64,000 bases of DNA from Ilumatobacteraceae bacterium (GTDB taxonomy: Bacteria; Actinomycetota; Acidimicrobiia; Acidimicrobiales; Iamiaceae): positions 48,532 to 112,531 of the forward strand of contig JAOBWH010000169.1 of the NCBI GenBank assembly GCA_025463265.1, in the 5' to 3' direction. Below, in pieces: positions 24,347-33,243 of the stretch (within the stretch, counting starts at the first letter, position 1; each line of letters starts with the position of its first letter). Both the position numbers and the translations under genes were made by a program. Under the pieces are notes generated by a model that worked only from the letters and a program-made list of their open reading frames with translations, searched no databases and was not told the origin of the DNA.

Positions 24347-26281
24347 ATGGCGTCCATCTTCAAGCGCATCCTCGTGGGCAAGCCGCTCGCCAGCAGCGAG
24401 CAGGATCACCAGGCTCTGGGCAAGCCCACCGCGCTGGCCGTGTTCGCCTCGGATGCGATCTCGTCGACGGCGTACGCGACCGAGGAGATCCTCTTCGTCC
24501 TCCTGGCCGCGGTGAGCTTCCCGCAGACGCACAGCTACCTGATGCCGATGGCGGTCGTCGCCGTGATCCTGCTGGCCGTCGTGTCGACGTCCTACCGCCA
24601 GACCATCTACGCCTACCCCGATGGCGGCGGCGCCTACATCGTGAGCCGCGACAACATCAGCCAGACCGCGGGCCTGGTGGCCGGTGCCTCGCTGCTCGTC
24701 GACTACACGCTCACCGTCGCGGTGTCGGTGTCGGCCGGCACGCTGGCCATCGGCTCGGCGTTCAACTTCAACGACAACGCCGCGCTGCGCGTGGGGCTCG
24801 CCCTGTTCTTCGTGGCGCTGCTGTCGGTGGGCAACCTCCGCGGCCTCAAGGAGGCCGGGAAGATCTTCGCCGTGCCCACCTACGCGTACACCGTCCTGCT
24901 CGGCGGACTGATCGCCTACGGGATGTACAAGATCCACTTCCAGCACCTGGGCACGATCCCCGGCAACGAGCGGCTGGCCCATGAGTTCGCCGAGGAGCAC
25001 GGCGCCGACCTCAAGACGCTCACCGGCTCGGTCGGGCTGATCCTGCTGCTGCGGGCGTTCTCCTCGGGTGCGGTGGTGCTGGCCGGCGTCGAGGCCATGT
25101 CGAACGGCGTGCCGTCGTTCCGCAAGCCCCGCTCGAAGAACGCAGCCCAGACGCTGATCATGATGGCGGTCATCCTCGGCACGCTGACCCTCGGTGTCAG
25201 CTACGTGGCCAGCCACCTGCACCCGGTCTTCGTGGAGAACGGCGACACCGTGCTGTCGCAGCTCGGCGGTCACATCTTCGGGTCGGGCACGTTCTTCTAC
25301 TACGCCCTCCAGTTCGCCACCTTCGCCATCCTCATCCTGGCGGCGAACACGGCGTACAACGGCTTCCCGCAGCTGTCGTCGAACATCGCCCGAGACGGGT
25401 TCCTGCCACGGCAGCTGGCCAACCGAGGCGACCGGCTCGTGTTCTCCAACGGCGTGCTGATCCTGTCGGGCATGGCGGCCCTGCTGATCATCGCCTTCCA
25501 AGCCCAGGTGAGCGCCCTCATCCCGCTCTACGCGGTGGGCGTCTTCGTGGGCTTCACGCTGTCGCAGTTCGGCATGTGCCGGCACCACCTCCGGCTGCGG
25601 GAGCCGAAGTGGAGGAGCGGCCTGGCGGTCAACGCGCTCGGCTGCTTCATGACCTTCACCGTGCTGATGGTGGTGATCATCTCGAAGTTCACCGAGGGCG
25701 CCTGGATCCCGGTGGTGGTGATTCCGCTGGTGGTCGTGCTGCTCCAGGGAATCAACCGGCACTACCGGTCGATGGACGAGCTGCTGGTCATCGAGCCCGA
25801 CGAGAAGGTGCGCCGCAAGACCAACACGGTGATCGTGCTGGTGGCCCGGGTCAGCCGCGGGTCCCTCACCGCGCTGGCCTACGCCCGGTCGCTGCACCCC
25901 GACCGGCTGGTCGCCGTGTCGGTCGTGTCGAACGCCGAGGAGCAGGAGCGCATCACCGAGGACTGGGACCGCCACCAGATCCCCGTCGAGCTCCAGACCC
26001 TCTACTCGCCCTACCGAGAGCTGTCGCGGCCGATCATGGCCTACATCGACGAGCTCGACGACCGCCACGACGACGACTTCCTCACCGTCATCGTCCCCGA
26101 GTTCACGCTCGACAAGTGGTGGCAGCAGCTGCTGCACAACCAGAGCGCGCTCGTGCTCCGCAACCGGCTCCGCAGCCGGCCCAACACCGTGGTGACCTCG
26201 GTCCCGTTCCACGCCGACCGCGTGTCGACCGCCACCAAGGCGGCCGCAGAGACCCCCACCCCCACCTCCACCATCACCTGA
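24347..26281 (+). CDS. KimA-like K+/H+ symporter (APC superfamily), copy 1
   Basis: A 644-residue permease. The N-terminus KRILVGKPLASSEQDHQ, the SDAISSTAYATEEIL segment and YAYPDGGGAYIVSRDNIS match the KimA (YdaO) potassium/proton symporter. Twelve membrane helices span about residues 40-460, followed by a 170-residue cytoplasmic domain ending in TVIVPEF...WWQQLLHNQSALVLR, also typical of KimA. ATG 24347 is used because the neighbouring paralogue starts at the same point; an upstream ATG at 24293 would add 18 basic residues. KimA takes up potassium at low external concentration. The adjacent trkA genes strengthen the potassium assignment over an amino-acid one. Confidence 0.85.
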   Translation: MASIFKRILVGKPLASSEQDHQALGKPTALAVFASDAISSTAYATEEILFVLLAAVSFPQTHSYLMPMAVVAVILLAVVSTSYRQTIYAYPDGGGAYIVSRDNISQTAGLVAGASLLVDYTLTVAVSVSAGTLAIGSAFNFNDNAALRVGLALFFVALLSVGNLRGLKEAGKIFAVPTYAYTVLLGGLIAYGMYKIHFQHLGTIPGNERLAHEFAEEHGADLKTLTGSVGLILLLRAFSSGAVVLAGVEAMSNGVPSFRKPRSKNAAQTLIMMAVILGTLTLGVSYVASHLHPVFVENGDTVLSQLGGHIFGSGTFFYYALQFATFAILILAANTAYNGFPQLSSNIARDGFLPRQLANRGDRLVFSNGVLILSGMAALLIIAFQAQVSALIPLYAVGVFVGFTLSQFGMCRHHLRLREPKWRSGLAVNALGCFMTFTVLMVVIISKFTEGAWIPVVVIPLVVVLLQGINRHYRSMDELLVIEPDEKVRRKTNTVIVLVARVSRGSLTALAYARSLHPDRLVAVSVVSNAEEQERITEDWDRHQIPVELQTLYSPYRELSRPIMAYIDELDDRHDDDFLTVIVPEFTLDKWWQQLLHNQSALVLRNRLRSRPNTVVTSVPFHADRVSTATKAAAETPTPTSTIT

Positions 26282-26324
26282 ACCACCCTCCGGGCCTCGG
26301 CCCGATCCTGGAAAGGGGTCTGCC

Positions 26325-28229
26325 ATGACCTCTCCCTTCAAGCGCCTCCTCGTCGGCAAGCCCATCGCCACCAGCGAAGAAGGCCATCAGCGCATCGGCA
26401 AGCCGGTCGCCCTCGCCGTCTTCGCGTCGGACGCCGTCTCGTCCACGGCGTACGCCACCGAGGAGATGATGCTCGTCCTGCTCACGGCGGTCGTGTTCCC
26501 GACGGCCCTGAACTACCTCGTCCCCCTGTCGATCGCTGCCGTGATCCTGCTGGTCATCGTCGGCATCAGCTACGTGCAGACGATCCACGCCTACCCCGAT
26601 GGCGGCGGCGCCTACGTGGTGAGCCGGGAGAACATCAGCACCACGGCGTCGCTCGTCGCCGGCGGCTCGCTGCTCGTCGACTACACGCTCACCGTCGCCG
26701 TCTCCATCTCGTCGGGCGTGCTCGCCATCGGCTCGGCGTTCCACTTCAACGACAACGACGCCCTGCGCATCGGCCTGGCCCTGTTCTTCGTGGCGATGAT
26801 GTGCGTGGGCAACCTGCGCGGCCTGAAGGAGTCCGGGAAGGTCTTCGCCGTCCCCACCTACTTCTACGTGTCGATGCTCGCCATCTTCTTGATCGTCGGC
26901 TTCTTCAAGCTGCTCACCGGCAACCTCGAGGAGCTGACCACGAGTGCGGAGCTGGCCAAGCACTTCGAGGAGAACCACGACCTGATGACGTCGGCCACGC
27001 TGTTCGTGCTGCTGCGGGCGTTCAGCTCCGGCGCCGTCGTGCTGTCCGGGGTGGAGGCCATCTCCAACGGCGTCCCGGCGTTCAAGAAGCCCGAGTCCCG
27101 CAACGCCTCGCAGACGCTGGCGATGATGGCGGGCATCTTGGCCGTCGGCTTCCTCGGCATCTCGACGCTGGCCCACCACATGAAGCCGGTGGTGGACGAG
27201 GGCGGCCAGACCGTGCTCGCCCAGATGGCCAACGGCGTCTTCGGCGGGACGAACATCTGGTTCTACGGCCTCCAGTTCGCCACCTTCGCCATCTTGATCA
27301 TGGCGGCCAACACGGCGTACGCCGACTTCCCCCGGCTCAGCTCGCTGATCGCCCGCGACGGCTACCTGCCGAGGCAGCTGGCCAACCGGGGCGACCGCCT
27401 CGTGTTCTCGAACGGGATCTTGGCCCTGTCGGCGATGGCCGGCGTGCTGATCGTGATCTTCAAGGCCGAGGTCAGCGCCCTCATCCCGCTCTACGCGGTG
27501 GGCGTGTTCACCGGCTTCTCGCTCAGCCAGTTCGGCATGATCAAGCACCACCTCAAGCTGCGCGAGGACCACTGGCGCCGGGGCCTGGTGATCAACGCGA
27601 TCGGCTGCGCGGCCACCACCATCGTCCTCCTCGTGGTGGTGGTGTCGAAGTTCACCATCGGCGCCTGGATCCCCGTCGTGGTGATCCCGATCATCGTGCT
27701 CGTCTTCCGGCGCATCCACCGCCACTACGACAAGGTCGACCGCCGCATGGCTGCGGCGCCCGGCGAGAAGGTGCGCCGCCGCCAGAACACGGTCGTGGTG
27801 CTGGTGGGCAAGGTCACCAAGGGCTCGCTCACCGCCATCGCCTACGCCCGGTCGCTGAACCCGGACCGGCTCATCGCCGTCACCGTGGTCGCCACCCCCG
27901 AGGAGCAGGAGCGCATCGCGCAGCAGTGGGAGGACCACCAGATCCCGGTGGACCTGCGCGAGCTGTACTCGCCCTACCGCGAGCTGTCCCGCCCGATCCT
28001 GAGCTTCATCGACGAGCTCGACGCCCAGCACGAGGGCGACTTCGTCACGGTCATCGTCCCGGAGTTCGCCCTCGAGCACTGGTGGCAGCAGCTCCTCCAC
28101 AACCAGAGCGCCCTCGTGCTGCGCACCCGCCTGCGGAACCGGCCCAACACGGTCGTCACCAGCGTCCCGTTCCACGTCGACGAGGACGATCCCGTCGGCG
28201 AGATCGTCGGCGCCGGCCCCGACGACTGA
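26325..28229 (+). CDS. KimA-like K+/H+ symporter (APC superfamily), copy 2
   Basis: A 634-residue close paralogue of the preceding gene, alike along its whole length: KRLLVGKPIATSEEGHQ, YAYPDGGG replaced by HAYPDGGG, identical blocks such as SLLVDYTLTVAVS, and the same C-terminal cytoplasmic domain. It starts with ATG 44 bases after copy 1, behind GGAAAGGGG, so the two form an operon. The copies differ most in external loops and in the tail. A heterodimer is possible, since KimA works as a dimer. Alternatively the two serve different potassium ranges. Confidence 0.85.
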   Translation: MTSPFKRLLVGKPIATSEEGHQRIGKPVALAVFASDAVSSTAYATEEMMLVLLTAVVFPTALNYLVPLSIAAVILLVIVGISYVQTIHAYPDGGGAYVVSRENISTTASLVAGGSLLVDYTLTVAVSISSGVLAIGSAFHFNDNDALRIGLALFFVAMMCVGNLRGLKESGKVFAVPTYFYVSMLAIFLIVGFFKLLTGNLEELTTSAELAKHFEENHDLMTSATLFVLLRAFSSGAVVLSGVEAISNGVPAFKKPESRNASQTLAMMAGILAVGFLGISTLAHHMKPVVDEGGQTVLAQMANGVFGGTNIWFYGLQFATFAILIMAANTAYADFPRLSSLIARDGYLPRQLANRGDRLVFSNGILALSAMAGVLIVIFKAEVSALIPLYAVGVFTGFSLSQFGMIKHHLKLREDHWRRGLVINAIGCAATTIVLLVVVVSKFTIGAWIPVVVIPIIVLVFRRIHRHYDKVDRRMAAAPGEKVRRRQNTVVVLVGKVTKGSLTAIAYARSLNPDRLIAVTVVATPEEQERIAQQWEDHQIPVDLRELYSPYRELSRPILSFIDELDAQHEGDFVTVIVPEFALEHWWQQLLHNQSALVLRTRLRNRPNTVVTSVPFHVDEDDPVGEIVGAGPDD

Positions 28230-28946
28230 CTAGGAGAACATCGTCAGCCACTGGTCGAGGGAGTCGGGTCGGAAGACGACGTTGCGGCTGCGGGTCTCGG
28301 CCATCGTGGCGAAGGGCTTCTCCGAGTAGAGGTGCCCGGGGTAGAGGACGGCGTCGTCGGGGACCTGCCCGAGGCGCTGGGTGAGCGAGTAGTACATCTG
28401 CTCCGGGTCGCTGCCGGGCAGGTCCGTGCGGCCGCAGCCGTTGAGGAACAGGGTGTCGCCGGCCACCAGCTTCCCGTCCACCAGGAAGCACTGGCTCCCC
28501 GGCGTGTGCCCCGGCGTGTGGATGAGCGTGATGGGGATCTCGCCAACCATGACCGTGTCGCCGCTGCCGTGCCCGACCAGGTGCGGCGCGGTGACCCCGG
28601 TGGTGCGGGCCACCCAGTCGACCTCCTCGGCCTGGAGGTGGATGGGCACCTGCACCAGGTCGAGCAGCTCGGCGATGCCGACGATGGGATGGCCCATCAG
28701 GTTGCCGCCCACGTGGTCGGCGTGGAAGTGGGTGCCGAGGGCGCCGGTGAGCACCATGCCGTCGGCCTCGACGATGTCGAGGATGGCCTGCGGGTCGTAC
28801 GCCGGGTCGACCACGACCGCCTCGCCGGTCTCCCGGTCGCCGATCAGGTACACGAAGTTGACCATCTGCTGGGCGACAGGGTCCGACTCGGCGATGTCCA
28901 TGCCGGCGAGGATCTGACGGAAGTAGACGCGGGAGGTGTCGGCCAT
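28230..28946 (-). CDS. Metallo-beta-lactamase-fold hydrolase (glyoxalase II / persulfide dioxygenase type)
   Basis: A 238-residue MBL-fold protein with the full metal-binding set: THFHADHVGG (HxHxDH), HTPGHTPGSQ, GDTLFLNGCGRTDLPG, and a final YPGHLYSEKP histidine. The GCGRTDLPG stretch and a Tyr/His pair near the end favour the hydroxyacylglutathione hydrolase/ETHE1 branch over true beta-lactamases. Actinobacteria use mycothiol, so a mycothiol-linked thioester or persulfide substrate is plausible. ATG 28946 (MADTSRVYFRQI) is the conserved start. Its stop lies right after the KimA-like copy 2 stop; the genes converge with no room for a separate terminator. Confidence 0.86.
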   Translation of the reverse strand: MADTSRVYFRQILAGMDIAESDPVAQQMVNFVYLIGDRETGEAVVVDPAYDPQAILDIVEADGMVLTGALGTHFHADHVGGNLMGHPIVGIAELLDLVQVPIHLQAEEVDWVARTTGVTAPHLVGHGSGDTVMVGEIPITLIHTPGHTPGSQCFLVDGKLVAGDTLFLNGCGRTDLPGSDPEQMYYSLTQRLGQVPDDAVLYPGHLYSEKPFATMAETRSRNVVFRPDSLDQWLTMFS

Positions 28947-29096
28947 GGCCGCATCGTACGGCCGTCGGATGGTCACGGCAGCGGCCGTCGGGCCCCTGGT
29001 GCCCTGGCTCCCCTGCGAGGGGGATCGCGAGCGCGCACCGCAGTGGCGTTCTAGGTTTCCTCGAGCGACCAACTCGCGAAACGAAGGGGAAAGCGA

Positions 29097-30470
29097 ATGC
29101 GAACGACCAGTAGGGCAGCACGGCTGGGGGCCGTCACGGCGGGCCTGGCACTGATCCTGGCCGCCTGCGGCAGCTCCGACAGCGGCTCGGACTCGACCAG
29201 CAAGGACGCCGGCAGCGAGAAGACCACCACCACCGCAGCCAAGACCGAAGAGGTCACCGCCACGGCTCCCGAGGACAACGGCGGCCGCACCGAGGGCGAT
29301 GGCACCCTCCAGCTGGGCGCCATCCTCCCGCAGTCGGGCAACCTCGACTTCCTCGGCCCGCCCATGATCGAGGGTGGCAACATGGCCATCGACGACATCA
29401 ACAAGGCCGGCGGCGTGCTGGGCAAGGACGTCACGTTCGTGGTCAAGGACGACGGCGGCGCCGGCGACGACGACCTCGCCGCCACCTCGACCGACGAGCT
29501 CATCAACAACGAGAAGGTCGACGCCATCTTGGGCGCCGCGGCCTCCGGCACCACGAAGTCGGTCATCGACCGCATCGTGTCGTCGGGCACCACGCAGTGC
29601 TCGCCGTCGAACACCGGCTCGGATCTCACCGGCTGGAAGGACGAGGGCCTGTACTTCCGCACGGCTCCGCCGGACAACCTGCAGGCGCAGGCCCTGGCCA
29701 AGGTCGTGTCCGATGACGGTCACGCCAACGTGGCGATCATCGCCCAGAACACCGACTACGGCACCGGCTTCGTCGAGTTCCTCGACAAGGATCTCACCGA
29801 CAACGGCGCCAAGATCGTCGAGAACGTGACCTACGAGGCGGACGGCACGTCGTTCGACTCCGAGGTCGAGACCATCGTCGGCTCCAAGCCCGACGCCGTG
29901 GTCCTCGTCGGCTACCCCGAAGACGGTGGCAAGGTCATCGCCGAGATGATCAAGCAGAGCGCCGGCCCGTCCGACGTGCCGCTGTACGTCACCGACGGGC
30001 TCCAGAGCAACGAGCTCTACGAGCTGGTCGACAAGGCTGATCCGGCCTCCACGGCCGGCATCCGCGGCACCGCCGCCTCGGCGGCGCCCGAGGACGGCGC
30101 GTCGTTCTTCCCGGATGCCTTCGCGGCCTTCGCTCCCGACGTCGAGTCGCCGATCTACTCGGCTCAGGCCTACGACTGCGTCGTCCTCTTCGCTCTGGCG
30201 GCGGAGAAGGCCCAGTCCGATGCCCCGTTCGACATCGCCAAGGAGATGATCAACGTCTCCAGCGGCGAGGGCGACGACGCCGAGAAGTGCAGCACGTACG
30301 CCGACTGCCTCGCGCTCCTCAAGGACGACAAGGACATCGACTACGACGGTGCGTCGGGCGCGCTCGACTTCTCCGAGTTCGGTGAGCCCAGCGCCGGGTC
30401 CTACGACGTCTACACCTTCATCGACGACGGCACCTACGAGGTCGACGAGCAGGTCGTCGTCGGCGAGTAG
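29097..30470 (+). CDS. Branched-chain amino acid-type ABC substrate-binding lipoprotein
   Basis: A 457-residue periplasmic-binding-protein-like lipoprotein. The lipobox is LAAC near residue 24, followed by a Ser/Thr/Asp/Lys-rich spacer of about 45 residues, then a LivK/Leu-Ile-Val-binding fold (QLGAILPQSGNLDFLGPPM, INKAGGVLGKDVTFV). It captures the ligand for the permease encoded convergently at 30577-34601 (livF-G-M-H). The ligand might be an amino acid, amide, urea or short acid. It is on the opposite strand to its presumed permease and separated by a strong hairpin, so expression is not coupled. A GAAGGGGAA ribosome site precedes the ATG. Confidence 0.88.
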   Translation: MRTTSRAARLGAVTAGLALILAACGSSDSGSDSTSKDAGSEKTTTTAAKTEEVTATAPEDNGGRTEGDGTLQLGAILPQSGNLDFLGPPMIEGGNMAIDDINKAGGVLGKDVTFVVKDDGGAGDDDLAATSTDELINNEKVDAILGAAASGTTKSVIDRIVSSGTTQCSPSNTGSDLTGWKDEGLYFRTAPPDNLQAQALAKVVSDDGHANVAIIAQNTDYGTGFVEFLDKDLTDNGAKIVENVTYEADGTSFDSEVETIVGSKPDAVVLVGYPEDGGKVIAEMIKQSAGPSDVPLYVTDGLQSNELYELVDKADPASTAGIRGTAASAAPEDGASFFPDAFAAFAPDVESPIYSAQAYDCVVLFALAAEKAQSDAPFDIAKEMINVSSGEGDDAEKCSTYADCLALLKDDKDIDYDGASGALDFSEFGEPSAGSYDVYTFIDDGTYEVDEQVVVGE

Positions 30471-30516
30471 GCGACCTCACCCACCGGTCTGAGACCGGGG
30501 CGGTGACCAGCAGTCC

Positions 30517-30550
30517 GGAGGGGGCGGGGTCGAGAGGCCCCGCCCCCTCC
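30517..30550. terminator. Strong bidirectional hairpin between livK-type and livF genes
   Basis: A 13-base perfect stem, GGAGGGGGCGGGG (30517-30529) with CCCCGCCCCCTCC (30538-30550) and an 8-base loop, between the stops of two converging transcripts. Very stable. It has no T-run on either strand. Confidence 0.75.
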
Positions 30551-30576
30551 GCGCCGGAGGTCGAGCGAGACGAGGC

Positions 30577-31410
30577 CTACAGGTCGCGGGCGAGGGTGCC
30601 GAGGTAGAGCTCGATGACCGTCGGGTCGTCCATGAGCTCTCGACCGGTGCCGGTGTAGGCGTTGCGGCCCTGGTCCAAGACGAAGGCGACGTCAGCGATC
30701 TGGAGGCACTTGCGGGCGTTCTGCTCCACCATGACGACCGAGACCCCGGCCGCCTTGACCTCGTCGATGCGGGCGAAGACCTCGTCCTGGTTGAGGGGGG
30801 AGAGGCCCGCCGACGGTTCGTCGAGCAGGAGCACCGATGGGTCGGTCATGAGCGCCCGGCCCATGGCCACCATCTGGCGCTGGCCGCCGGAGAGCAGGCC
30901 GGCCCGTTCCCTCCGCCGGTCGGCGAGCAGCGGGAAGAGGGACACGACCCGCTCGAAGCGCTCGTCGAAGCGGCCGGGGTCGAGGAAGATCCCCATCCGC
31001 AGGTTCTCCTCGATGGTGAGCGAGGGGAACACGTTCTTGGTCTGCGGCACGTAGCCCACGCCCTGGGCGACCAGCTCGTGGGCGGGCTTCGACGTGATGT
31101 CCTCGCCGTCGAGCACGACCGTGCCGCTGCGCACCGGGACCAGGCCGAACAGGGCCTTGATGAGCGTCGACTTGCCGGCGCCGTTCGGTCCGATGATGCC
31201 GACGAGCTCGCCCTGGCGCAGCTCGAGGGACGCACCGTTGAGGATGTCGACGCCGGGGAGGTAGCCGGCCACCAGGTCGGTGGCGGTCATCAGGACCGGC
31301 CGGCCGGTGTCGGGGTGCTCGAGGTGGCCGGCGGCCTCGGGCGGCAGCGGCCGGGCCGCCGTGGGATCGGTGGGGTCGGTGGAGTCGGTGGAGTCGGTGG
31401 AGTCGGTCAC
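30577..31410 (-). CDS. livF: ABC transporter ATPase LivF-type
   Basis: A 277-residue ATPase of a branched-chain amino-acid-type importer: Walker A GPNGAGKSTLI, signature LLSGGQRQMVAMGRAL, Walker B VLLLDEPSAGLSP, switch His replaced by Gln (VEQNARK), as is normal in LivF. About 45 extra residues precede the ATPase domain and begin with a Ser-Thr-Asp tandem (from a 9-base repeat at 31375-31410). The GTG start at 31410 overlaps the livG stop. An internal start at the METs before ATDLVAGY would give a conventional length and cannot be excluded. Last gene of the livHMGF operon. Confidence 0.86.
   Translation of the reverse strand: MTDSTDSTDSTDPTDPTAARPLPPEAAGHLEHPDTGRPVLMTATDLVAGYLPGVDILNGASLELRQGELVGIIGPNGAGKSTLIKALFGLVPVRSGTVVLDGEDITSKPAHELVAQGVGYVPQTKNVFPSLTIEENLRMGIFLDPGRFDERFERVVSLFPLLADRRRERAGLLSGGQRQMVAMGRALMTDPSVLLLDEPSAGLSPLNQDEVFARIDEVKAAGVSVVMVEQNARKCLQIADVAFVLDQGRNAYTGTGRELMDDPTVIELYLGTLARDL
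31375..31410. repeat. 9-bp tandem repeat at the start of livF
   Basis: Three copies of GTCGGTGGA plus a fourth partial copy GTCGGTCAC run from 31375 to 31410, ending at the livF start/livG stop overlap. In livF it encodes Ser-Thr-Asp repeats. Being in multiples of three, slippage would change the tag length without shifting the frame. Confidence 0.8.
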
Positions 31411-32276
31411 CGGATCTCGCCCGTGGTGGTGTTGCCGTGGTCGATGCCGAGGTAGGCCTCGATGACGGCGTCGTTGCCGGCGATGTCGGCGGGACGTCCC
31501 TCGGCGATGATCGTGCCCTCGGCCATGCAGACCACCCAGTCGCTGATGGTCATGATCACGTCCATGTCGTGCTCCACGAACAGCACCGACATGCCCTCGT
31601 CCCGCAGGGCGGTGACGTGGCCGAGGAGGCTCTGGGTGAGGGCCGGGTTCACGCCGGCCATGGGCTCGTCGAGCATGACGAGCGACGGGTCGGTCATGAG
31701 GGCCCGGGCCATCTCGAGCAGCTTGCGCTGGCCGCCGGAGAGGCCGGCGGCGTACTCGTCGGCGAGGGCGTCGAGCTTGAACCGGGTGAGCAGCTCGTGG
31801 GCCCGCTCGGTGTTGGCCGCCTCTTCGTCGCGCCACAGCGGCCTCAGGAGCGACGTGAGGGCGGACTCGCCGGTCTGGTCGCGTCCGGCGAGCAGCATGT
31901 TGTCGAGGACGGTCATGCGCCCGAGCGCCTTGGTGAGCTGGAAGGTCCGGACCATGCCCCGCCGGGCGAGGTGGTGGGGCCGGACGCCGTCGGCCCGCTC
32001 GCCCTCGAAGGTCCAGGTGCCCTCGTTGGCCTTGTCGAACCCCGTGAGGAGGTTGAAGAAGGTGGTCTTGCCGGCACCGTTGGGGCCGATGAGCGAGGTG
32101 ATGACGCCGCGCTGGAGCTCGAGGTGGTCGACGTCGACGGCGGTGAGCCCGCCGTAGCGGCGCCGGACGCCGTCGGCCACGAGGATCGGGTCGGGCTTCG
32201 GGGCGCCGGGGGTGGCGGGCACGTCGGCGAACGGGTCGGTGGCCACGGCGGAGGTCGAGAGGGCGTCATCGGGCAC
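31407..32276 (-). CDS. livG: ABC transporter ATPase LivG-type
   Basis: A 289-residue ATPase with Walker A GPNGAGKTTFFNLL, signature LSGGQRKLLEMARAL, Walker B LVMLDEPMAGVNP and the switch histidine in FVEHDMDV. The extra C-terminal helix (VIEAYLG) is typical of LivG. GTG start at 32276 lies inside the end of livM (11-base overlap), and the first 30 residues are a flexible Asp/Pro/Ala stretch. It pairs with LivF to energise import of the ligand bound by the lipoprotein at 29097. Confidence 0.9.
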   Translation of the reverse strand: MPDDALSTSAVATDPFADVPATPGAPKPDPILVADGVRRRYGGLTAVDVDHLELQRGVITSLIGPNGAGKTTFFNLLTGFDKANEGTWTFEGERADGVRPHHLARRGMVRTFQLTKALGRMTVLDNMLLAGRDQTGESALTSLLRPLWRDEEAANTERAHELLTRFKLDALADEYAAGLSGGQRKLLEMARALMTDPSLVMLDEPMAGVNPALTQSLLGHVTALRDEGMSVLFVEHDMDVIMTISDWVVCMAEGTIIAEGRPADIAGNDAVIEAYLGIDHGNTTTGEIR

Positions 32277-33243
32277 TGGCGAACGCCTCCTTCTTGTTGC
32301 CGAGGATGCCCTGTGGCCGGAAGACCATGAGCAGCATGAGGCCGATGCCCATGAGCGTCAGGCGGAAGGCGCCCGAGGTGGTGTCGCTCACGTCGAACCA
32401 GAGGTTGTTGAGGGCGCCGTCGGCGAAGTCGAGCACGAACCAGTAGACGACGGCGCCGACCACCGGGCCCCAGACCGTGCCCGCGCCGCCCAGGATCACC
32501 ACGGTGTAGAGGGCGAAGGTGAGCGGGGCGATCCAGCGGGCGGGCCCGACCGAGCCGGAGTCGAGGGCGATCATGGCCCCGGCGAGCGAGCCGATGACGC
32601 CGCCGATCACGAACGATTGGAGCTTGTAGACCACGACGTTCTTGCCCAGCGCCCGGGCGGCGTCCTCGTCCTCTCGGATGGCCCGCAGGACCCGGCCCCA
32701 CGGGCTGCGCACCCAGGCCCGGATGAGCAGGGTGGCGAGCAGCACCAGCGTCCAGCAGACGAGCATGGACCACAGCTGGCGGCTGTTGAAGACGAAGTCG
32801 TCGCCGATCCCGTAGGAGCCCTCGGGGATGAAGTTGGGCTTGAAGAAGCCGAGGTTGCTGCTCAGGCCGCCGATGCCGCGGGCGGCGCCGGTGAGGTCGG
32901 CGCTGGGGCGGGCGGCGATCACGAGCCGCAGGATCTCGGCGGTGGCGATGGTGACCACCGACAAGTAGTCGGCTCGCAACCGCAGGGTCGGGATGCCGAG
33001 CAGCAGGGCGAGGACGACGGCCGCGGTGATGCCGAGGGCGAACCCGACCCAGATGCCCCAGCCGCGGTCAGCCGAGATGGCCATGCCGTAGGCACCCATC
33101 ATCAAGAAGGCGACCATGCCGAAGTTCGACAGGCCCGTGTACCCGAACTGCAGGTTGAGGCCCGTGGCGGCCAGGGCGTAGGACGCGGCGGGGAAGCCGA
33201 GGGCCGTCTGGAGGGCCAGGAGGAAGACGCCGAGCCAGCTCAT
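32266..33243 (-). CDS. livM: ABC transporter permease LivM-type
   Basis: A 325-residue inner-membrane permease with about ten helices and the family motif GLNLQFGYTGLSNFG near the start, LRADYLSVVTIATAEILRL, and the cytoplasmic coupling loop RAIREDEDAARALGKN. Length is usual for LivM. ATG at 33243 overlaps the LivH stop (ATGA). With LivH it forms the translocation path. The C-terminus VFRPQGILG is conserved in the family. Confidence 0.9.
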   Translation of the reverse strand: MSWLGVFLLALQTALGFPAASYALAATGLNLQFGYTGLSNFGMVAFLMMGAYGMAISADRGWGIWVGFALGITAAVVLALLLGIPTLRLRADYLSVVTIATAEILRLVIAARPSADLTGAARGIGGLSSNLGFFKPNFIPEGSYGIGDDFVFNSRQLWSMLVCWTLVLLATLLIRAWVRSPWGRVLRAIREDEDAARALGKNVVVYKLQSFVIGGVIGSLAGAMIALDSGSVGPARWIAPLTFALYTVVILGGAGTVWGPVVGAVVYWFVLDFADGALNNLWFDVSDTTSGAFRLTLMGIGLMLLMVFRPQGILGNKKEAFASAR

